From Sinomonas sp. P10A9 (lineage in GTDB: Bacteria > Actinomycetota > Actinomycetes > Actinomycetales > Micrococcaceae): a DNA stretch of 64,000 nucleotides. How positions within the stretch are numbered: the stretch's first letter is position 1; every line of letters begins with the position of its first letter. The DNA lies in assembly GCF_041022165.1 (NCBI RefSeq), contig NZ_CP163302.1, positions 2,728,001 through 2,792,000 on the forward strand, written 5' to 3'. Below, one piece after another: positions 1-9,299 of this stretch. The notes beneath the pieces were generated by a model that ran no database searches, was not told the origin of the DNA, and saw nothing but the letters and a program-made list of their open reading frames with translations. Both the position numbers and the translations under genes were made by a program.

Positions 1-568
1 CATTCGCCTGATCGGTCACCGAGATGAGCGCCGGAAGACCGGCCTCGACGGTCTCGGCCACACCGTCACCATCGCGCTGGATCCGGGCCGTGCTGCCGGA
101 GATCTCGAGGGATGAGGCGAACGTCAGCTGCGGCAGGTCGAGTCGCTCGGCAAGCTGTGCTGGGACCAGAGAGGTCTCGCCGTCGGTCGAGGCCATGCCG
201 GTCAGGACGATGTCGACATCGCCGAGGCTGCGGATGGCTGCGGCAAGCGCGAGGGACGTCGCCGACGCGTCTGAGCCGGCGAGCGCCTCGTCGCTGACGT
301 GGACGCCCGAGCTCGCACCGATCTGGAGCGCCTTCTTGAGGGCGTTGGCAGCGTCCGGGCCGCCCATGGTCAGGGCAACGACCTCGTTGCCGCCCTTGTC
401 GCCGCCCCTGGCATCCGTGAGCTGCAGTGCAGCCTCGAGGGCGTACTCGTCCAGCTCGGAGAGGATGCTCTCGGAACGGTCGAGGGGGCCCTGTGCGCCG
501 AGGTGACGGTCGAATTGAGCATCAGGGACGTGCTTGACCAGCACGACGATCTTGAGGGTGTCTCCCAC
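1..568 (-). CDS. etfB: Electron transfer flavoprotein subunit beta (3' end cut by window edge)
   Basis: EtfB is the small, AMP-binding subunit of the heterodimeric electron carrier that takes electrons from acyl-CoA and related dehydrogenases and passes them to ETF-quinone oxidoreductase. The frame is open to the window edge and encodes about 189 residues of a usual 255-260. The N-terminus LKIVVLVKHVPDAQFDRH, then SELDEYALEAAL and ALTMGGPDAANALKKAL, is the family pattern. The GTG at 568 is chosen because it lies 9 nt after a GGAAGG ribosome-binding site and gives MGDTLKIVVLVKH. The partner etfA would be expected beyond the left edge, which cannot be checked here. Confidence 0.9.
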   Translation of the reverse strand, partial: MGDTLKIVVLVKHVPDAQFDRHLGAQGPLDRSESILSELDEYALEAALQLTDARGGDKGGNEVVALTMGGPDAANALKKALQIGASSGVHVSDEALAGSDASATSLALAAAIRSLGDVDIVLTGMASTDGETSLVPAQLAERLDLPQLTFASSLEISGSTARIQRDGDGVAETVEAGLPALISVTDQAN

Positions 569-883
569 AGTCCATGGCCTTCCATACTCGCGTACGCGCC
601 ACGGGCGGGGGCCGTCCGCGGCAGGTGCCGCCCGGGGCGTTCGGGCGCGCATTCGCGGCCGGCGGCACGCATCCGGGCACGCCCTAGCTAATCACACGGT
701 GCGCCGGGCGCGCTTCCCCTGCCGCCCAGATCTTTCGTTGTCCGACGCATGGCTTCACGTTGGGCGCCGCCAGGGCGCGCACACGCACGACGGCGCGCCC
801 CGGCTGGGTGCCGGAACGCGCCGTCGTACGTGGTTCGGGAAGGAAGGCGAACGTGGGCGCTCTGCTGCGCTGTCTCGGCTGTC
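569..883. other. Intergenic gap between etfB and the HtrA-like protease
   Basis: No convincing gene is seen in this 315-bp gap: the open frames are GC-rich shadows with no recognisable protein. It should hold the etfB promoter on its left side (minus strand). Its right side holds the hairpin terminator of the protease gene at 783-831, listed separately. Confidence 0.5.
783..831 (-). terminator. Hairpin terminator of the shared GCACGACGGC family
   Basis: Arms 783-797 and 817-831 form a 15-bp stem with one mismatch (a G-U in one RNA orientation) around a 19-nt loop. The core is CGCACGACGGCGCG. It lies about 50 bp past the stop of the HtrA-like protease, so it probably ends that minus-strand transcript. 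There is no strong T tract, so intrinsic termination is inferred from position and stem strength. The same core recurs in hairpins at 28469, 31252, 41801 and 44471. Confidence 0.6.
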
Positions 884-2659
884 CTACTGCGCAGTGCCGA
901 CCGTGACGTCGACGTCCTTCGACTGGCCGTTGCGCTGAATGGTGGCCTTGACCGTGCTGCCGGGCGCCTGCTGGTGGACCGCCGCCGTCAGCTCAGAAGC
1001 ATCGGTGATCGTGAGTCCGGCAAACTGGGTGACGACGTCGCCCTGCTTGATTCCGGCCTTGTCAGCAGCTGAACCCGAGGTCACCGAGGCCACCTGTGCG
1101 CCGGTCGAGAAGGACGAGCCCGAACCGTTCGCGCTGTAGTCCTGCACCGACACGCCGAGCTGGCCGTGGGTGGCCTTGCCGGTGGCGATGATCTCGTCCG
1201 CGATGCGGTGGGCATAGGTCGCAGGGATGCTGAAGCCGACGCCGATATTACCCGAAGACGACGAGCTCGAGGAGCTCTGGCCCGTCGAGGCGATCGCCAC
1301 GTTGATGCCGATCAGCTGGCCCTGGCTGTTCACGAGTGCGCCGCCCGAGTTTCCCGGGTTGATCGGGGCGTCAGTCTGGAGGACGTTGAGGCTCACCGTG
1401 CTCTGCGCCGTCTGGCGCTGGGTGTTGCCCTGCCCCGGAGGAGCGAACTGGAAGCCCTGCCCGCCGCCGTTGCCCTGCGAGCTGTCGCCGCCCTGCGGTG
1501 CGGCCGAGGATGCGACCGAGATCGTGCGGTTGAGCGTCGAGACGATGCCGTCCGTGACGGTGTTCTCGAGGCCCAGCGGGGCACCGATCGCGATCGCGGC
1601 GTCCCCGACGTTGATCTTGCCCGAATCGCCGAACGTGATCGGGGTCAGGTTCGCGCCGTCGACCTTCACGACCGCGAGGTCGCTGAGCGGGTCGGTGCCC
1701 ACAACGGTGCCCTTGTAGACCGCGCCGTTGTTCGCGCGGACCTCGATCGTCGGGTTGGCGACCTGGCCGTCGAGCGTGACCACATGGGTGTTGGTGAGGA
1801 TGTGGCCCTGGTCATCGAGCACGACTCCCGAGCCGGTGCCCGCGGAGCTGCCCGACGTGACGCCGATCGTGACGACGCTCGGGGACGCCTTCGCGGCGGC
1901 AGCCGTGACGGCGTTGACGCTGTCCTGGTTGTTGACGATGACCGGTGACGGGTTCTGTGCCTGCGTCGAGGCGCTCGAGACCCGCGGGGCCCACAGGCCC
2001 GAGGTCCCGGCCACGACGCCGCCACCCACGAGGCCAGCCACGAGCATGCCGCCGATGAGCACACCGGTACCCCAGCGGCCCTTCTGGCCGGTGCGCTGAG
2101 CGCCGTTGTTCTGGGTTTCCGGGCGGAAGAACGAGCTTCCCTGCTGCGGAGCCTGCTGGCCGTACTGCGGCGCCCCGTACGGGGGCTGCCCCTGCGATGC
2201 GTGCTGGCCGTACTGCGGCTGGCCATACTGCGGCGACTGCGGCTGGGTCTGATGGCCGTACTGCGGCTGACCATATCCAGGCTGTCCCGGCTGGGGGCCC
2301 GGGCCCTGATGCGGGGCCTGCTGGCCGTACTGTGGCGTCCGCTGGCCATACTGCGGGGCTGCCTGCGGCTCGGCAGGCGCGGACTGGCCGTAGCCCGGGA
2401 TCGGCTGCGTGGGCTGGGAGGCAGGCTGCGGCTTCGGCGAAGCAGCCTGCGGCTGCGACGCAGTCCGTGCCTGCTCGCCGGACTGGGCTCCACCGAGCTG
2501 GGCCGCATCGTGCTGGGCCGCACCGGACGGTGCTGCATCGGACTGGGCTCCACCGGACTGGGCCGGCGAAACGGTCGGAGACTGGACTGTTCGCCCAGGC
2601 TCGTTGGTATCGGGGGCTCCCGCACTGGCGTCTGCCGGACGGGAATCGCTCTCGTTCAT
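884..2659 (-). CDS. Membrane-anchored S1C (HtrA/DegP-like) serine protease with PDZ domain
   Basis: This 591-residue envelope quality-control protease should degrade misfolded extracytoplasmic proteins. Order of parts: a cytoplasmic tail of about 190 residues, rich in Pro, Gln, Gly and Tyr with repeated QYGQ units; one membrane segment around 195-220 (VLIGGMLVAGLVGGGVVAG); a trypsin-like domain with His292 in TNTHVV, Asp327 in SDLAVV and Ser438 in NPGNSGGAL; and a C-terminal PDZ domain from about 495. All three catalytic residues are present, so it should be active. The ATG at 2659 follows a GGGAAAGGAC site. Actinobacterial homologues have the same tail-TM-protease-PDZ plan. The repeat-rich tail is unusually long, and a similar one occurs in the protein at 58625-59539. 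Confidence 0.92.
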   Translation of the reverse strand: MNESDSRPADASAGAPDTNEPGRTVQSPTVSPAQSGGAQSDAAPSGAAQHDAAQLGGAQSGEQARTASQPQAASPKPQPASQPTQPIPGYGQSAPAEPQAAPQYGQRTPQYGQQAPHQGPGPQPGQPGYGQPQYGHQTQPQSPQYGQPQYGQHASQGQPPYGAPQYGQQAPQQGSSFFRPETQNNGAQRTGQKGRWGTGVLIGGMLVAGLVGGGVVAGTSGLWAPRVSSASTQAQNPSPVIVNNQDSVNAVTAAAAKASPSVVTIGVTSGSSAGTGSGVVLDDQGHILTNTHVVTLDGQVANPTIEVRANNGAVYKGTVVGTDPLSDLAVVKVDGANLTPITFGDSGKINVGDAAIAIGAPLGLENTVTDGIVSTLNRTISVASSAAPQGGDSSQGNGGGQGFQFAPPGQGNTQRQTAQSTVSLNVLQTDAPINPGNSGGALVNSQGQLIGINVAIASTGQSSSSSSSSGNIGVGFSIPATYAHRIADEIIATGKATHGQLGVSVQDYSANGSGSSFSTGAQVASVTSGSAADKAGIKQGDVVTQFAGLTITDASELTAAVHQQAPGSTVKATIQRNGQSKDVDVTVGTAQ

Positions 2660-2911
2660 CTCTGGTGTCCTTTCCCTGAACTCCTCCCACTATGGTCCCC
2701 CAAGCTGTGCTGGGCGCATCTGTTCTCTGGAAGCTTGCTGGGAGTCCGCCGAAAGCGTAAGAGTTTCACTCCGGGCGGATCCGCGGTCCGTGCGGACCCG
2801 TGACGCCGCCCCTAGAATCAAGGTACGTGTCACGCTTGCCAGCAGCGGAACGCGCTTGGGGGGTGCACGCGACCCGGGGCCGATGCCCCCGGGCTGAACG
2901 AAGGACAGCGC

Positions 2912-4963
2912 ATGCGTTCGACGGCGAAGACTCTGCTTGCTGCCTTGGCGGCAGCCTTCCTGGTGCTCTTCCCCGCGACGTCGGCCGCGTGGGCGGCCGA
3001 CCCCGTCACCGTACCTTCGGGTACCAACATCGTCGATCCCCAGAGCGCCCTCGGTTCCCGCAAGGCCGAGGTCCAGAAAGCCATCTCGGACCTCCTGTCC
3101 CAGCATCGCGTGAACCTCTACGTCGTGATCGTCGATTCGTTCACCAATCCGAGCGACCGGGCCGCCTGGGCGCACGCGGTGGCTACGAACACCGGCATGG
3201 GCGGCTCTGACGTGCTTCTCGCGGTCGCGACATCCGGGCAGTACCAGCTCGTCGCCAACACGCTCAACACGAAGGTCTACTCGAAGACGACGGCCATCGC
3301 CCAGAACGCCATCACCCCGAACTTGGCCGGCGGCAAGAAGGACTATGCACAGGCAGCCATCGACACGGCCAAGGCGGTAGGGGACGCCGCGGGCGGAGGG
3401 AGCGGAAACGTCTCGTCCGGCGCCGATGCCACGCCGTGGCTCGTGGGCGGAGGCGTCGTGGTTGCTGGCGCTGGCGCGGCGTACCTCATCTCGCGGCGAC
3501 GGAAGATGGCGGGTGGACCGGTTCAGGGGCAGGTCGGCCCGGGTCAGGACCAACTCGACCCTCTCGCGTCACTGAGCACGGACGAGCTCCGCAAACGGGC
3601 CAGCGGGCTCCTCGTCCATGCGGACGACGTCATCCGCTCGAGCGAGCAGGAACTGGGGTTCGCCGAGGCGTCCTACGGCACCGAGGCCGTGGGGAACTTC
3701 ACGAAGGCCCTGACCGACGCCAAGGCCCACTTGAGCGAATCCTTCAAGCTGCAGCAGCAGCTCGACGACCACGTACCGAACACTGAGGCCCAGCAGCGCC
3801 AGTGGCTCGGCGACATCATCCGCCGCTCGGAGGCCGCGATCTCCTCGCTCGCCGAGCAGAAGGCCGACTTCGACGCGCTGCGTGAGCTAGAGCGCAAGGC
3901 GCCCGAGGCCTTGGACGAGGTCACCAAGGGAGCGGCAGACGCCCAAGCCCAGCTCGCCGCCGCGCAGCGTTCCCTCACCCAGCTCCAGACCAAGTACGCC
4001 GACTCGGCAGTCAAGCATGTGACGGACAACATCACCCAGGCCAGGGACCGCCTCGCGTTCGTGGCGAACGCGTCGGAGACGGCGAAGCAGAAGCTCGCCG
4101 AAGGTCAGACGAGCCCCGCCGCGATCGCGGTCCGCGCGAGCGAGGAGGCGCTCCACCAGACGCGCGTCCTGCTCGACGCGATCGACAAGGCCGGTTCGGC
4201 GCTCGACGACGCACAGGGCCGCATCGATCCGGCGCTTGCCGATACGCAGGGGGATCTTGCCCAGGCCAAGGCGCTCGCCGTTGAGGGCCAGCATCCCGAA
4301 CTCGCCGGCCCGGTGGCCGCGGCCGAGGCAGCGCTCGCAGCCGTGAGGCAGGAGCTCGGAGCCGGACGGGTCGATCCGATCGGCCTGCTGCAGCGCGTCG
4401 AGACGGCGCACACCCAGCTCGACGAAGCCCTCACCGGCGTTCGGGACAGGCAGCAGCAGGCGCAGCGTGCTCAGGCGTCGCTCCAACAGGCGATCCAGAG
4501 CGCGCAGGCCCAGATCAGCGCCACGAGCGACTACATCGCGGCCCGGCGCGGCGGCGTGGGCACCGAGGCCCGGACACGGCTCGCCGAGGCGCAGCGCAAT
4601 CTCGATTACGCCCTGTCAATCTCCGGCAGCGACCCGGTGACGGCTCTCGCGTACGCCCAGCAGGCAGCATCCCTCGCGGCGCAGGCCTCGGAGATCGCGC
4701 AGCAGGACGTGGACCAGTTCTCCGGCTGGGGCGGGGGGCCCGGGGCGGGCGGCATGTTCGGCGGCCGCCGGAACGGGGGCGGCATCGGCGGGGCCATCCT
4801 CGGCGGAATCATCATCGACTCGATCCTCCGCGGCGGCCACCACGACGGTGGAGGCTGGGGAGACGGCGGAGGCTTCGGTGGGGGCGGGGGAGGCTGGGGC
4901 GGCGACGGAGGCGGCTTCGGCGGCGATGGCGGAGGATTCGGCGGCGACGGCGGCAGCTTCTAG
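2912..4963 (+). CDS. TPM-domain membrane protein with coiled-coil and Gly-rich tail
   Basis: A secreted-then-anchored protein of 683 residues. It starts with a signal peptide (LLAALAAAFLVLFPATSAAWA, cleaved near 29), followed by a TPM domain (about 30-160, with YVVIVDSF and NLAGGKKDYAQAAI). A membrane segment lies near 175-192 and is followed by basic RRRK. The rest is a long Ala/Gln/Glu-rich helical region, probably coiled coil (about 225-600), and a tail of GGW/GGF-GGDG repeats ending in GGSF. TPM domains are linked to thylakoid/phosphatase-like and membrane-repair proteins, but the biochemical role of this branch is unknown. The ATG at 2912 has a GAAGGAC site. PspA starts 91 bp downstream on the same strand, which suggests a joint role in membrane stress. 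Confidence 0.85.
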   Translation: MRSTAKTLLAALAAAFLVLFPATSAAWAADPVTVPSGTNIVDPQSALGSRKAEVQKAISDLLSQHRVNLYVVIVDSFTNPSDRAAWAHAVATNTGMGGSDVLLAVATSGQYQLVANTLNTKVYSKTTAIAQNAITPNLAGGKKDYAQAAIDTAKAVGDAAGGGSGNVSSGADATPWLVGGGVVVAGAGAAYLISRRRKMAGGPVQGQVGPGQDQLDPLASLSTDELRKRASGLLVHADDVIRSSEQELGFAEASYGTEAVGNFTKALTDAKAHLSESFKLQQQLDDHVPNTEAQQRQWLGDIIRRSEAAISSLAEQKADFDALRELERKAPEALDEVTKGAADAQAQLAAAQRSLTQLQTKYADSAVKHVTDNITQARDRLAFVANASETAKQKLAEGQTSPAAIAVRASEEALHQTRVLLDAIDKAGSALDDAQGRIDPALADTQGDLAQAKALAVEGQHPELAGPVAAAEAALAAVRQELGAGRVDPIGLLQRVETAHTQLDEALTGVRDRQQQAQRAQASLQQAIQSAQAQISATSDYIAARRGGVGTEARTRLAEAQRNLDYALSISGSDPVTALAYAQQAASLAAQASEIAQQDVDQFSGWGGGPGAGGMFGGRRNGGGIGGAILGGIIIDSILRGGHHDGGGWGDGGGFGGGGGGWGGDGGGFGGDGGGFGGDGGSF

Positions 4964-5054
4964 CCGTGCAGGGCGCCATGACGAGCGAGATCGCGATGAA
5001 GGAAGCATTGAACGGCTTGTTTTCGCACGAATGTCCATCACGAGAGGGAGCACC

Positions 5055-5849
5055 ATGGTAAAGCAGTCCATCTTCGGTCGCATCGCACAGCTGGCGAAGG
5101 CGAACATCAATTCCATGCTGGACCAGGCGGAAGACCCGCAGAAGATGCTGGACCAGATGGTCCGCGACTACACGAACAACATCGCCGAGGCGGAGTCCGC
5201 GATCGCGCAGACCATCGGCAATCTCCGTATGCTCGAGGAGGACCACGCCGAAGACGTCAAGGCAGCTCAGGACTGGGGCAATAAAGCCCTCGCCGCCTCG
5301 CGCAAGGCCGATGAGTTCCGCGCGGGCGGCAACGCCTCCGACGCTGAGAAGTTCGACAACCTCGCGAAGGTCGCCATCCAGCGCCAGATGTCCTCGGAGA
5401 ACGAGGCCAAGGTTGCGGAGCCGACGATCGCAACCCAGAGCGACGTCGTCGACCGCCTCAAGACCGGCCTCGACCAGATGAAGGGCAAGCTCAACGAGCT
5501 CACCTCGAAGCGCAACGAGCTCGTGGCGCGCGCCAAGACGGCCGCGGCCCAGACCCAGGTCAACGACGCCCTCAAGAGCATCGACATCATGGATCCGACA
5601 AGCGAGGTCTCGCGGTTCGAGGAGAAGGTCCGGCGCGAAGAGGCAAAAGTCCGCGGGCAGCAGGAGCTCGCCGCGTCGAGCCTCGACTCCCAGTTCAACC
5701 AGCTCGAAGACCTCGGCGAGCAGACTGAGGTCGAGGCGCGCCTGGCTGCCCTCAAGCAGGGCTCCTCCCCCGCAGCACTCAGCTCGGGTGCTGCTGGTGC
5801 GGCGTCGGCCGGGGCAGCCGTCGACGAGGCTGATTTCGACAAGCTCTGA
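5055..5849 (+). CDS. pspA: PspA/IM30 (ESCRT-III-like) membrane-stress protein
   Basis: A 264-residue PspA family protein that should oligomerise on the inner face of the cytoplasmic membrane and protect it during stress. The N-terminus KQSIFGRIAQLAKANINSML is the amphipathic helix, followed by DQAEDPQKMLDQMVRDY, the family signature, and then a continuous helical hairpin (about 25-220). A low-complexity Ala/Gly/Ser tail ends in DEADFDKL. The ATG at 5055 is chosen because a GAGAGGGAG site lies 5 nt upstream and it begins the conserved helix; upstream in-frame starts only read through the Gly-rich 3' end of the TPM gene in another frame. Expression with the upstream TPM gene is inferred from 91-bp spacing. 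Confidence 0.9.
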   Translation: MVKQSIFGRIAQLAKANINSMLDQAEDPQKMLDQMVRDYTNNIAEAESAIAQTIGNLRMLEEDHAEDVKAAQDWGNKALAASRKADEFRAGGNASDAEKFDNLAKVAIQRQMSSENEAKVAEPTIATQSDVVDRLKTGLDQMKGKLNELTSKRNELVARAKTAAAQTQVNDALKSIDIMDPTSEVSRFEEKVRREEAKVRGQQELAASSLDSQFNQLEDLGEQTEVEARLAALKQGSSPAALSSGAAGAASAGAAVDEADFDKL

Positions 5850-5910
5850 TCCGTTCCGCCGGCAGCGATAAACCCCGGGGCCGGCGAGTACGGCGGATAG
5901 CCGGAAACAA

Positions 5911-5943
5911 CGAGAGAGTCCGCCCATCGGGCGGACTCTCTCG
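5911..5943. terminator. Strong hairpin terminator after pspA
   Basis: Arms 5911-5925 and 5929-5943 are perfectly complementary over 15 bp (CGAGAGAGTCCGCCC) with a 3-nt loop, followed by TGTCTTC. It sits between pspA and the oppositely oriented tRNA, so it may end transcripts from both sides. Confidence 0.85.
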
Positions 5944-5955
5944 TGTCTTCGGCTG

Positions 5956-6032
5956 TGGTTGCGGGGACAGGATTTGAACCTGCGACCTCTGGGTTATGAG
6001 CCCAGCGAGCTACCGAACTGCTCCACCCCGCG
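5956..6032 (-). tRNA. Initiator tRNA-fMet (CAT anticodon), CCA encoded
   Basis: On the minus strand the 77-nt cloverleaf starts CGCGGGG and ends CCCCGCAACCA. The first base C faces A72, so the 1:72 pair is absent, and the anticodon stem carries three G-C pairs (GGG CTCATAA CCC). Both are hallmarks of initiator tRNA that allow formylation and P-site entry. The T-arm reads GGTTCAAATCC. The 3' CCA is in the DNA (5956-5958). No other tRNA lies beside it. Confidence 0.97.
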
Positions 6033-6124
6033 GCGCACTGTCTACCTTAGCAACCGGACAACGCGGGGCCAAATCGAGGTGAACGGCCACAGGCCCACAC
6101 AGCGGAGCGTGCGGGAGCGTGGCC

Positions 6125-9109
6125 CTACTTGCTCGGGGTCGGAGTCGGGCTCGCCGAGGCAGTCCCCGCCGCCCCGCCGGCGGCCCCGGCAATCTTCGCC
6201 TCTGCGTCCATAGCACGTTGCACCGCCGCACTGAGCTTCTGCTGCGCATCGCCGTAGGCCGCGAAGTTGCCCGACGCCAGCGCCGCCTGACCGTCCTTGA
6301 TGGCCTGGCTGGCATCCTGGAGTGCTGTCTGCAGGTCGGACTGAGCAGATGAGGTCTGCCCGCCCGACGGGGTCGGGCTCGGCGTCGTGGGCCCGGCTTG
6401 GCCGTTGTTCCCCGAGTCTCCCGCCTGCGCGCCTGAGTTGCCGCCGAACAGTCCGTCAAGGGCCTTGTCCAGCGTGGGGGCGAAGCCGATCTTGTCCCCG
6501 AAGGCCACGAGGACGCGTTGGAGCGTCGGATAGGAGGTGGTGCCTGTCGACTTCACGTATACCGGCTGGACGTACAGCAGGCCCCCGCCAACCGGGAGGG
6601 TCAGCAGGTTGCCATTGAGGACCTCCGATGCGCCCTGGCGGAGGAGGTTGAGCGCCTGTGAGACGCTCGGATCCGAGTTGAACTTGTTCTGGACCTGGCC
6701 AGGGCCGGGAACCAGAGTGTCGGTGGGCAGTTTGAGCAGCCGCAGCTTGCCGTACTCCGCCCCCTTGACCCCTGCCGTGTTGCCCGCATCTGAATCCGCC
6801 GCGAGATATCCGTACATGACCTCCCTGGAGGCCCCGCCCTCGACGGTCTGCGGGATGAAGCTCGAGGTGAGCTGGAAGGCCGGGGCCTTCTGGTCCGGCA
6901 TCTGGAGCGTCATGTAGTACGGGGGCTGCTTCACGCCCGAGGTCTTCACGGTCGGATCATTCGGCACGCTCCAGACATCGTTGTTCTGGTAGAAGCTGTT
7001 CGGATCTGTCACGTGGTAACGGGTGAGGAGCTCCCGCTGGACCTTGAAGAGGTCCTCGGGGTAGCGGACGTGGCTCATGAGCCCTGCGGACATGTCCGAG
7101 ATCGGCTTGATCGTGCTAGGGAAGACCTTCTGCCACGCCTTGAGCATCGGGTCCTGGCCATCCCAGGCGTACAGCGTCACCGAGCCGTCGTAGGCGTCCA
7201 CAGTGGCCTTCACCGAGTTGCGGATGTAGTTGACCGTGGCCTGGGGCAGCTGTGCCGCCCGGCCCGCGGCAGTCTGCGAATCTGCCGTGACCTGCTGGAG
7301 CTGCTGTTGCTGCGAGTACGGGTAGTACTGGGTGGTCGTGTAGCCGTCCACGATCCACTTCACGCGGCCATCGATCACTGCCGGGTAGGAATTGCCGTCG
7401 ATGGTCAGGTATGGAGCCACCTTCTGGACCCGATCACGGGGATTGCGGTCGTACAGGATCTGCGAGCTCGCGTTCACACCGTCCGAGAACAGCAGGTCCG
7501 TGCTCTGGAACTTCATGGCATACATGAGCTTGTTGAAGAAGCCGCCGACGTTGGGGCCGCCGTTGCCCGTGAACGTGTATTGGGTCTCCCCCGTCCCGCC
7601 CTGCGGCTTGTCCTGCTCGCGCGCCGGACCACCGCCCTGGCCACCCACGATCGAGTAGTCCGGCGAGTACTCGCCGAAGTAGATCCGCGGCTGGTAGCTG
7701 TCGTCATTGCCGAGAACTCCAGTGGACGGGATTCCGGACTCCATGAAGACGGGCTTGCCGTCCACCGTGGCCGTATTGCCGTAGGCGGCCACGACGCCGT
7801 ACCCGTGCGTGTACACGATGTGGTTGTTGTACCAGGACTGCTGGGTCGGGGAGAGCCCCTGCGAGTTGAGCTCGCGCACCGCGATCACCGTGTCCTGGGA
7901 CTTCCCGTTGACGTTGTAGCGGTCCACGTTGAGGGACGGTGCGAACTGGTAGTAGGCACGGTACTGCTCGAGCTGCTGGAAGGTCGGCGAGACGAGCGTC
8001 GGGTCGAGGAGTCGGATGCTTGCGGCGGTCTGGGCATCCTGGCGGAGAGCACCCTGGGTTGCGTCCGTGGTGGCCTTGTAGTCCTGGACCGCGACGCTGT
8101 CCAGGCCGTACGCGGCGCGGGTCGAGGCGATGTTCCGCTCGATGTAGGGCGCCTCGGCGGACTGCTCGGACGGGCGCACCTGGACCTGCTGGATCACCCA
8201 CGGGTAGACGCCGCCGGCGAGGATGCCGGTGATCACGAGCATCGCGGTCCCGATGAGCGGCAACCGCCACCGCCCGATCACTGCCGCCACGATGAACAGG
8301 ACCGCGACGATCGCCGCCGCGATCGCGAGGATCGCCTTCGTCGGAATCACCGCGTTGACGTCCGTGAAGAGGGCGCCCGAGACGCGTCCGGACGAGTTGA
8401 ACACGGAGCTGTAGCGGTCCAGCCAGAAATTGACGGCGATAAGGAGCAACAGCGCCGCGCCGGCGATGGCCAGATGGAGCTGGGCAGCGCGGGCAATGTA
8501 GATGCCGCTCTCGCTGATGCGGATCGAACCGTAGAGGTAGTGCGTGAGGAGCCCTGCGATTCCGGCAATCACGACGACGCCGAGGAGGAAGCCGACCACG
8601 GTGCCGAGGAATGGCAGCGTCATCGTGTAGAAGCTGATGTCGAGGTGGAACTGGGGGTCCGTGACCCCGAACGACTCCTGGTTGAAGAAGAGCGCGGCCT
8701 TCTGCCACTGGCTCGCGGCCGCGGCGCCGGCGAAGAGGCCGAACACGATCGGCACGCCCGCCATGACGATGCGGCGCATCGGCTCGAGCTGTTCCTGGTA
8801 CCGGCTCATGGTGTCCGGGTTCGCGGGGTCCGGCGCGTAGACGGGACGCGCGCGGTACGCCGCGCGCATCACCCCATAGATCGCACCGCCCATCACGATC
8901 GCTGCGACGAGGAACACGAGCGTCCGCACGAGGTTCTGCCGCAGGAAGACCTCGACGTATCCCAACTGCTGGTACCAGAGGATGTCGGTGTACAGCTGCG
9001 AGAAGAGCACGAACGCGACCGCAAGCACGGCGACGATCACGAGCGTGGGGATCAGTGCCCCTCGGCGGCGTCGTAGTGCGGTCGGTCTGCCTTCGGGGCG
9101 GGATGTCAC
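6125..9109 (-). CDS. UPF0182 family large membrane protein
   Basis: A 994-residue protein of the widespread UPF0182 family, whose function is unknown. The first third carries about seven membrane segments (residues roughly 20-40, 60-85, 115-135, 165-190, 210-230, 260-285, 285-310). A large domain of about 550 residues, presumably extracytoplasmic, follows, with conserved blocks such as [19 protein letters not shown] and [12 protein letters not shown]. The last 90 residues are Gly/Ser/Thr/Pro-rich with a short helical [16 protein letters not shown] segment. The GTG at 9109 begins MTSRPEGRP. It is followed at 9300 by the YlbL gene on the same strand, and this UPF0182-PDZ-DUF2342 order is conserved in actinobacteria as I recall (Rv3193c-Rv3195). 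Confidence 0.93.
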   Translation of the reverse strand: MTSRPEGRPTALRRRRGALIPTLVIVAVLAVAFVLFSQLYTDILWYQQLGYVEVFLRQNLVRTLVFLVAAIVMGGAIYGVMRAAYRARPVYAPDPANPDTMSRYQEQLEPMRRIVMAGVPIVFGLFAGAAAASQWQKAALFFNQESFGVTDPQFHLDISFYTMTLPFLGTVVGFLLGVVVIAGIAGLLTHYLYGSIRISESGIYIARAAQLHLAIAGAALLLLIAVNFWLDRYSSVFNSSGRVSGALFTDVNAVIPTKAILAIAAAIVAVLFIVAAVIGRWRLPLIGTAMLVITGILAGGVYPWVIQQVQVRPSEQSAEAPYIERNIASTRAAYGLDSVAVQDYKATTDATQGALRQDAQTAASIRLLDPTLVSPTFQQLEQYRAYYQFAPSLNVDRYNVNGKSQDTVIAVRELNSQGLSPTQQSWYNNHIVYTHGYGVVAAYGNTATVDGKPVFMESGIPSTGVLGNDDSYQPRIYFGEYSPDYSIVGGQGGGPAREQDKPQGGTGETQYTFTGNGGPNVGGFFNKLMYAMKFQSTDLLFSDGVNASSQILYDRNPRDRVQKVAPYLTIDGNSYPAVIDGRVKWIVDGYTTTQYYPYSQQQQLQQVTADSQTAAGRAAQLPQATVNYIRNSVKATVDAYDGSVTLYAWDGQDPMLKAWQKVFPSTIKPISDMSAGLMSHVRYPEDLFKVQRELLTRYHVTDPNSFYQNNDVWSVPNDPTVKTSGVKQPPYYMTLQMPDQKAPAFQLTSSFIPQTVEGGASREVMYGYLAADSDAGNTAGVKGAEYGKLRLLKLPTDTLVPGPGQVQNKFNSDPSVSQALNLLRQGASEVLNGNLLTLPVGGGLLYVQPVYVKSTGTTSYPTLQRVLVAFGDKIGFAPTLDKALDGLFGGNSGAQAGDSGNNGQAGPTTPSPTPSGGQTSSAQSDLQTALQDASQAIKDGQAALASGNFAAYGDAQQKLSAAVQRAMDAEAKIAGAAGGAAGTASASPTPTPSK

Positions 9110-9299
9110 GGCGTACCTCGATGCTCGGGCTTGGCTGCTCGTGCCGCTCAGGCTCTGCGCAGGAGCAGCATTGGTCTAAGTCAAGCACGCGTGGCGCGGT
9201 GCGGCAGTTCCCACGCACGGAGCGGTCCGCGATAACGATTCGGCGACGGTTCCTTCCAAGGCCGCGGCAGGCCACCCGGCCGCATCGAATCGACGAGCG

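Noticed and set aside
4848..5054. N-terminal extension of PspA
   Set aside because: The extra 69 residues read through the Gly-rich end of the TPM gene in another frame; the ATG at 5055 has a good ribosome-binding site and begins the conserved helix.
7013..9076. Long plus-strand frame opposite the UPF0182 gene
   Set aside because: It is a shadow from high GC at third positions; its translation is His/Arg/Val-rich with no family pattern, while the minus frame is a complete UPF0182 protein.
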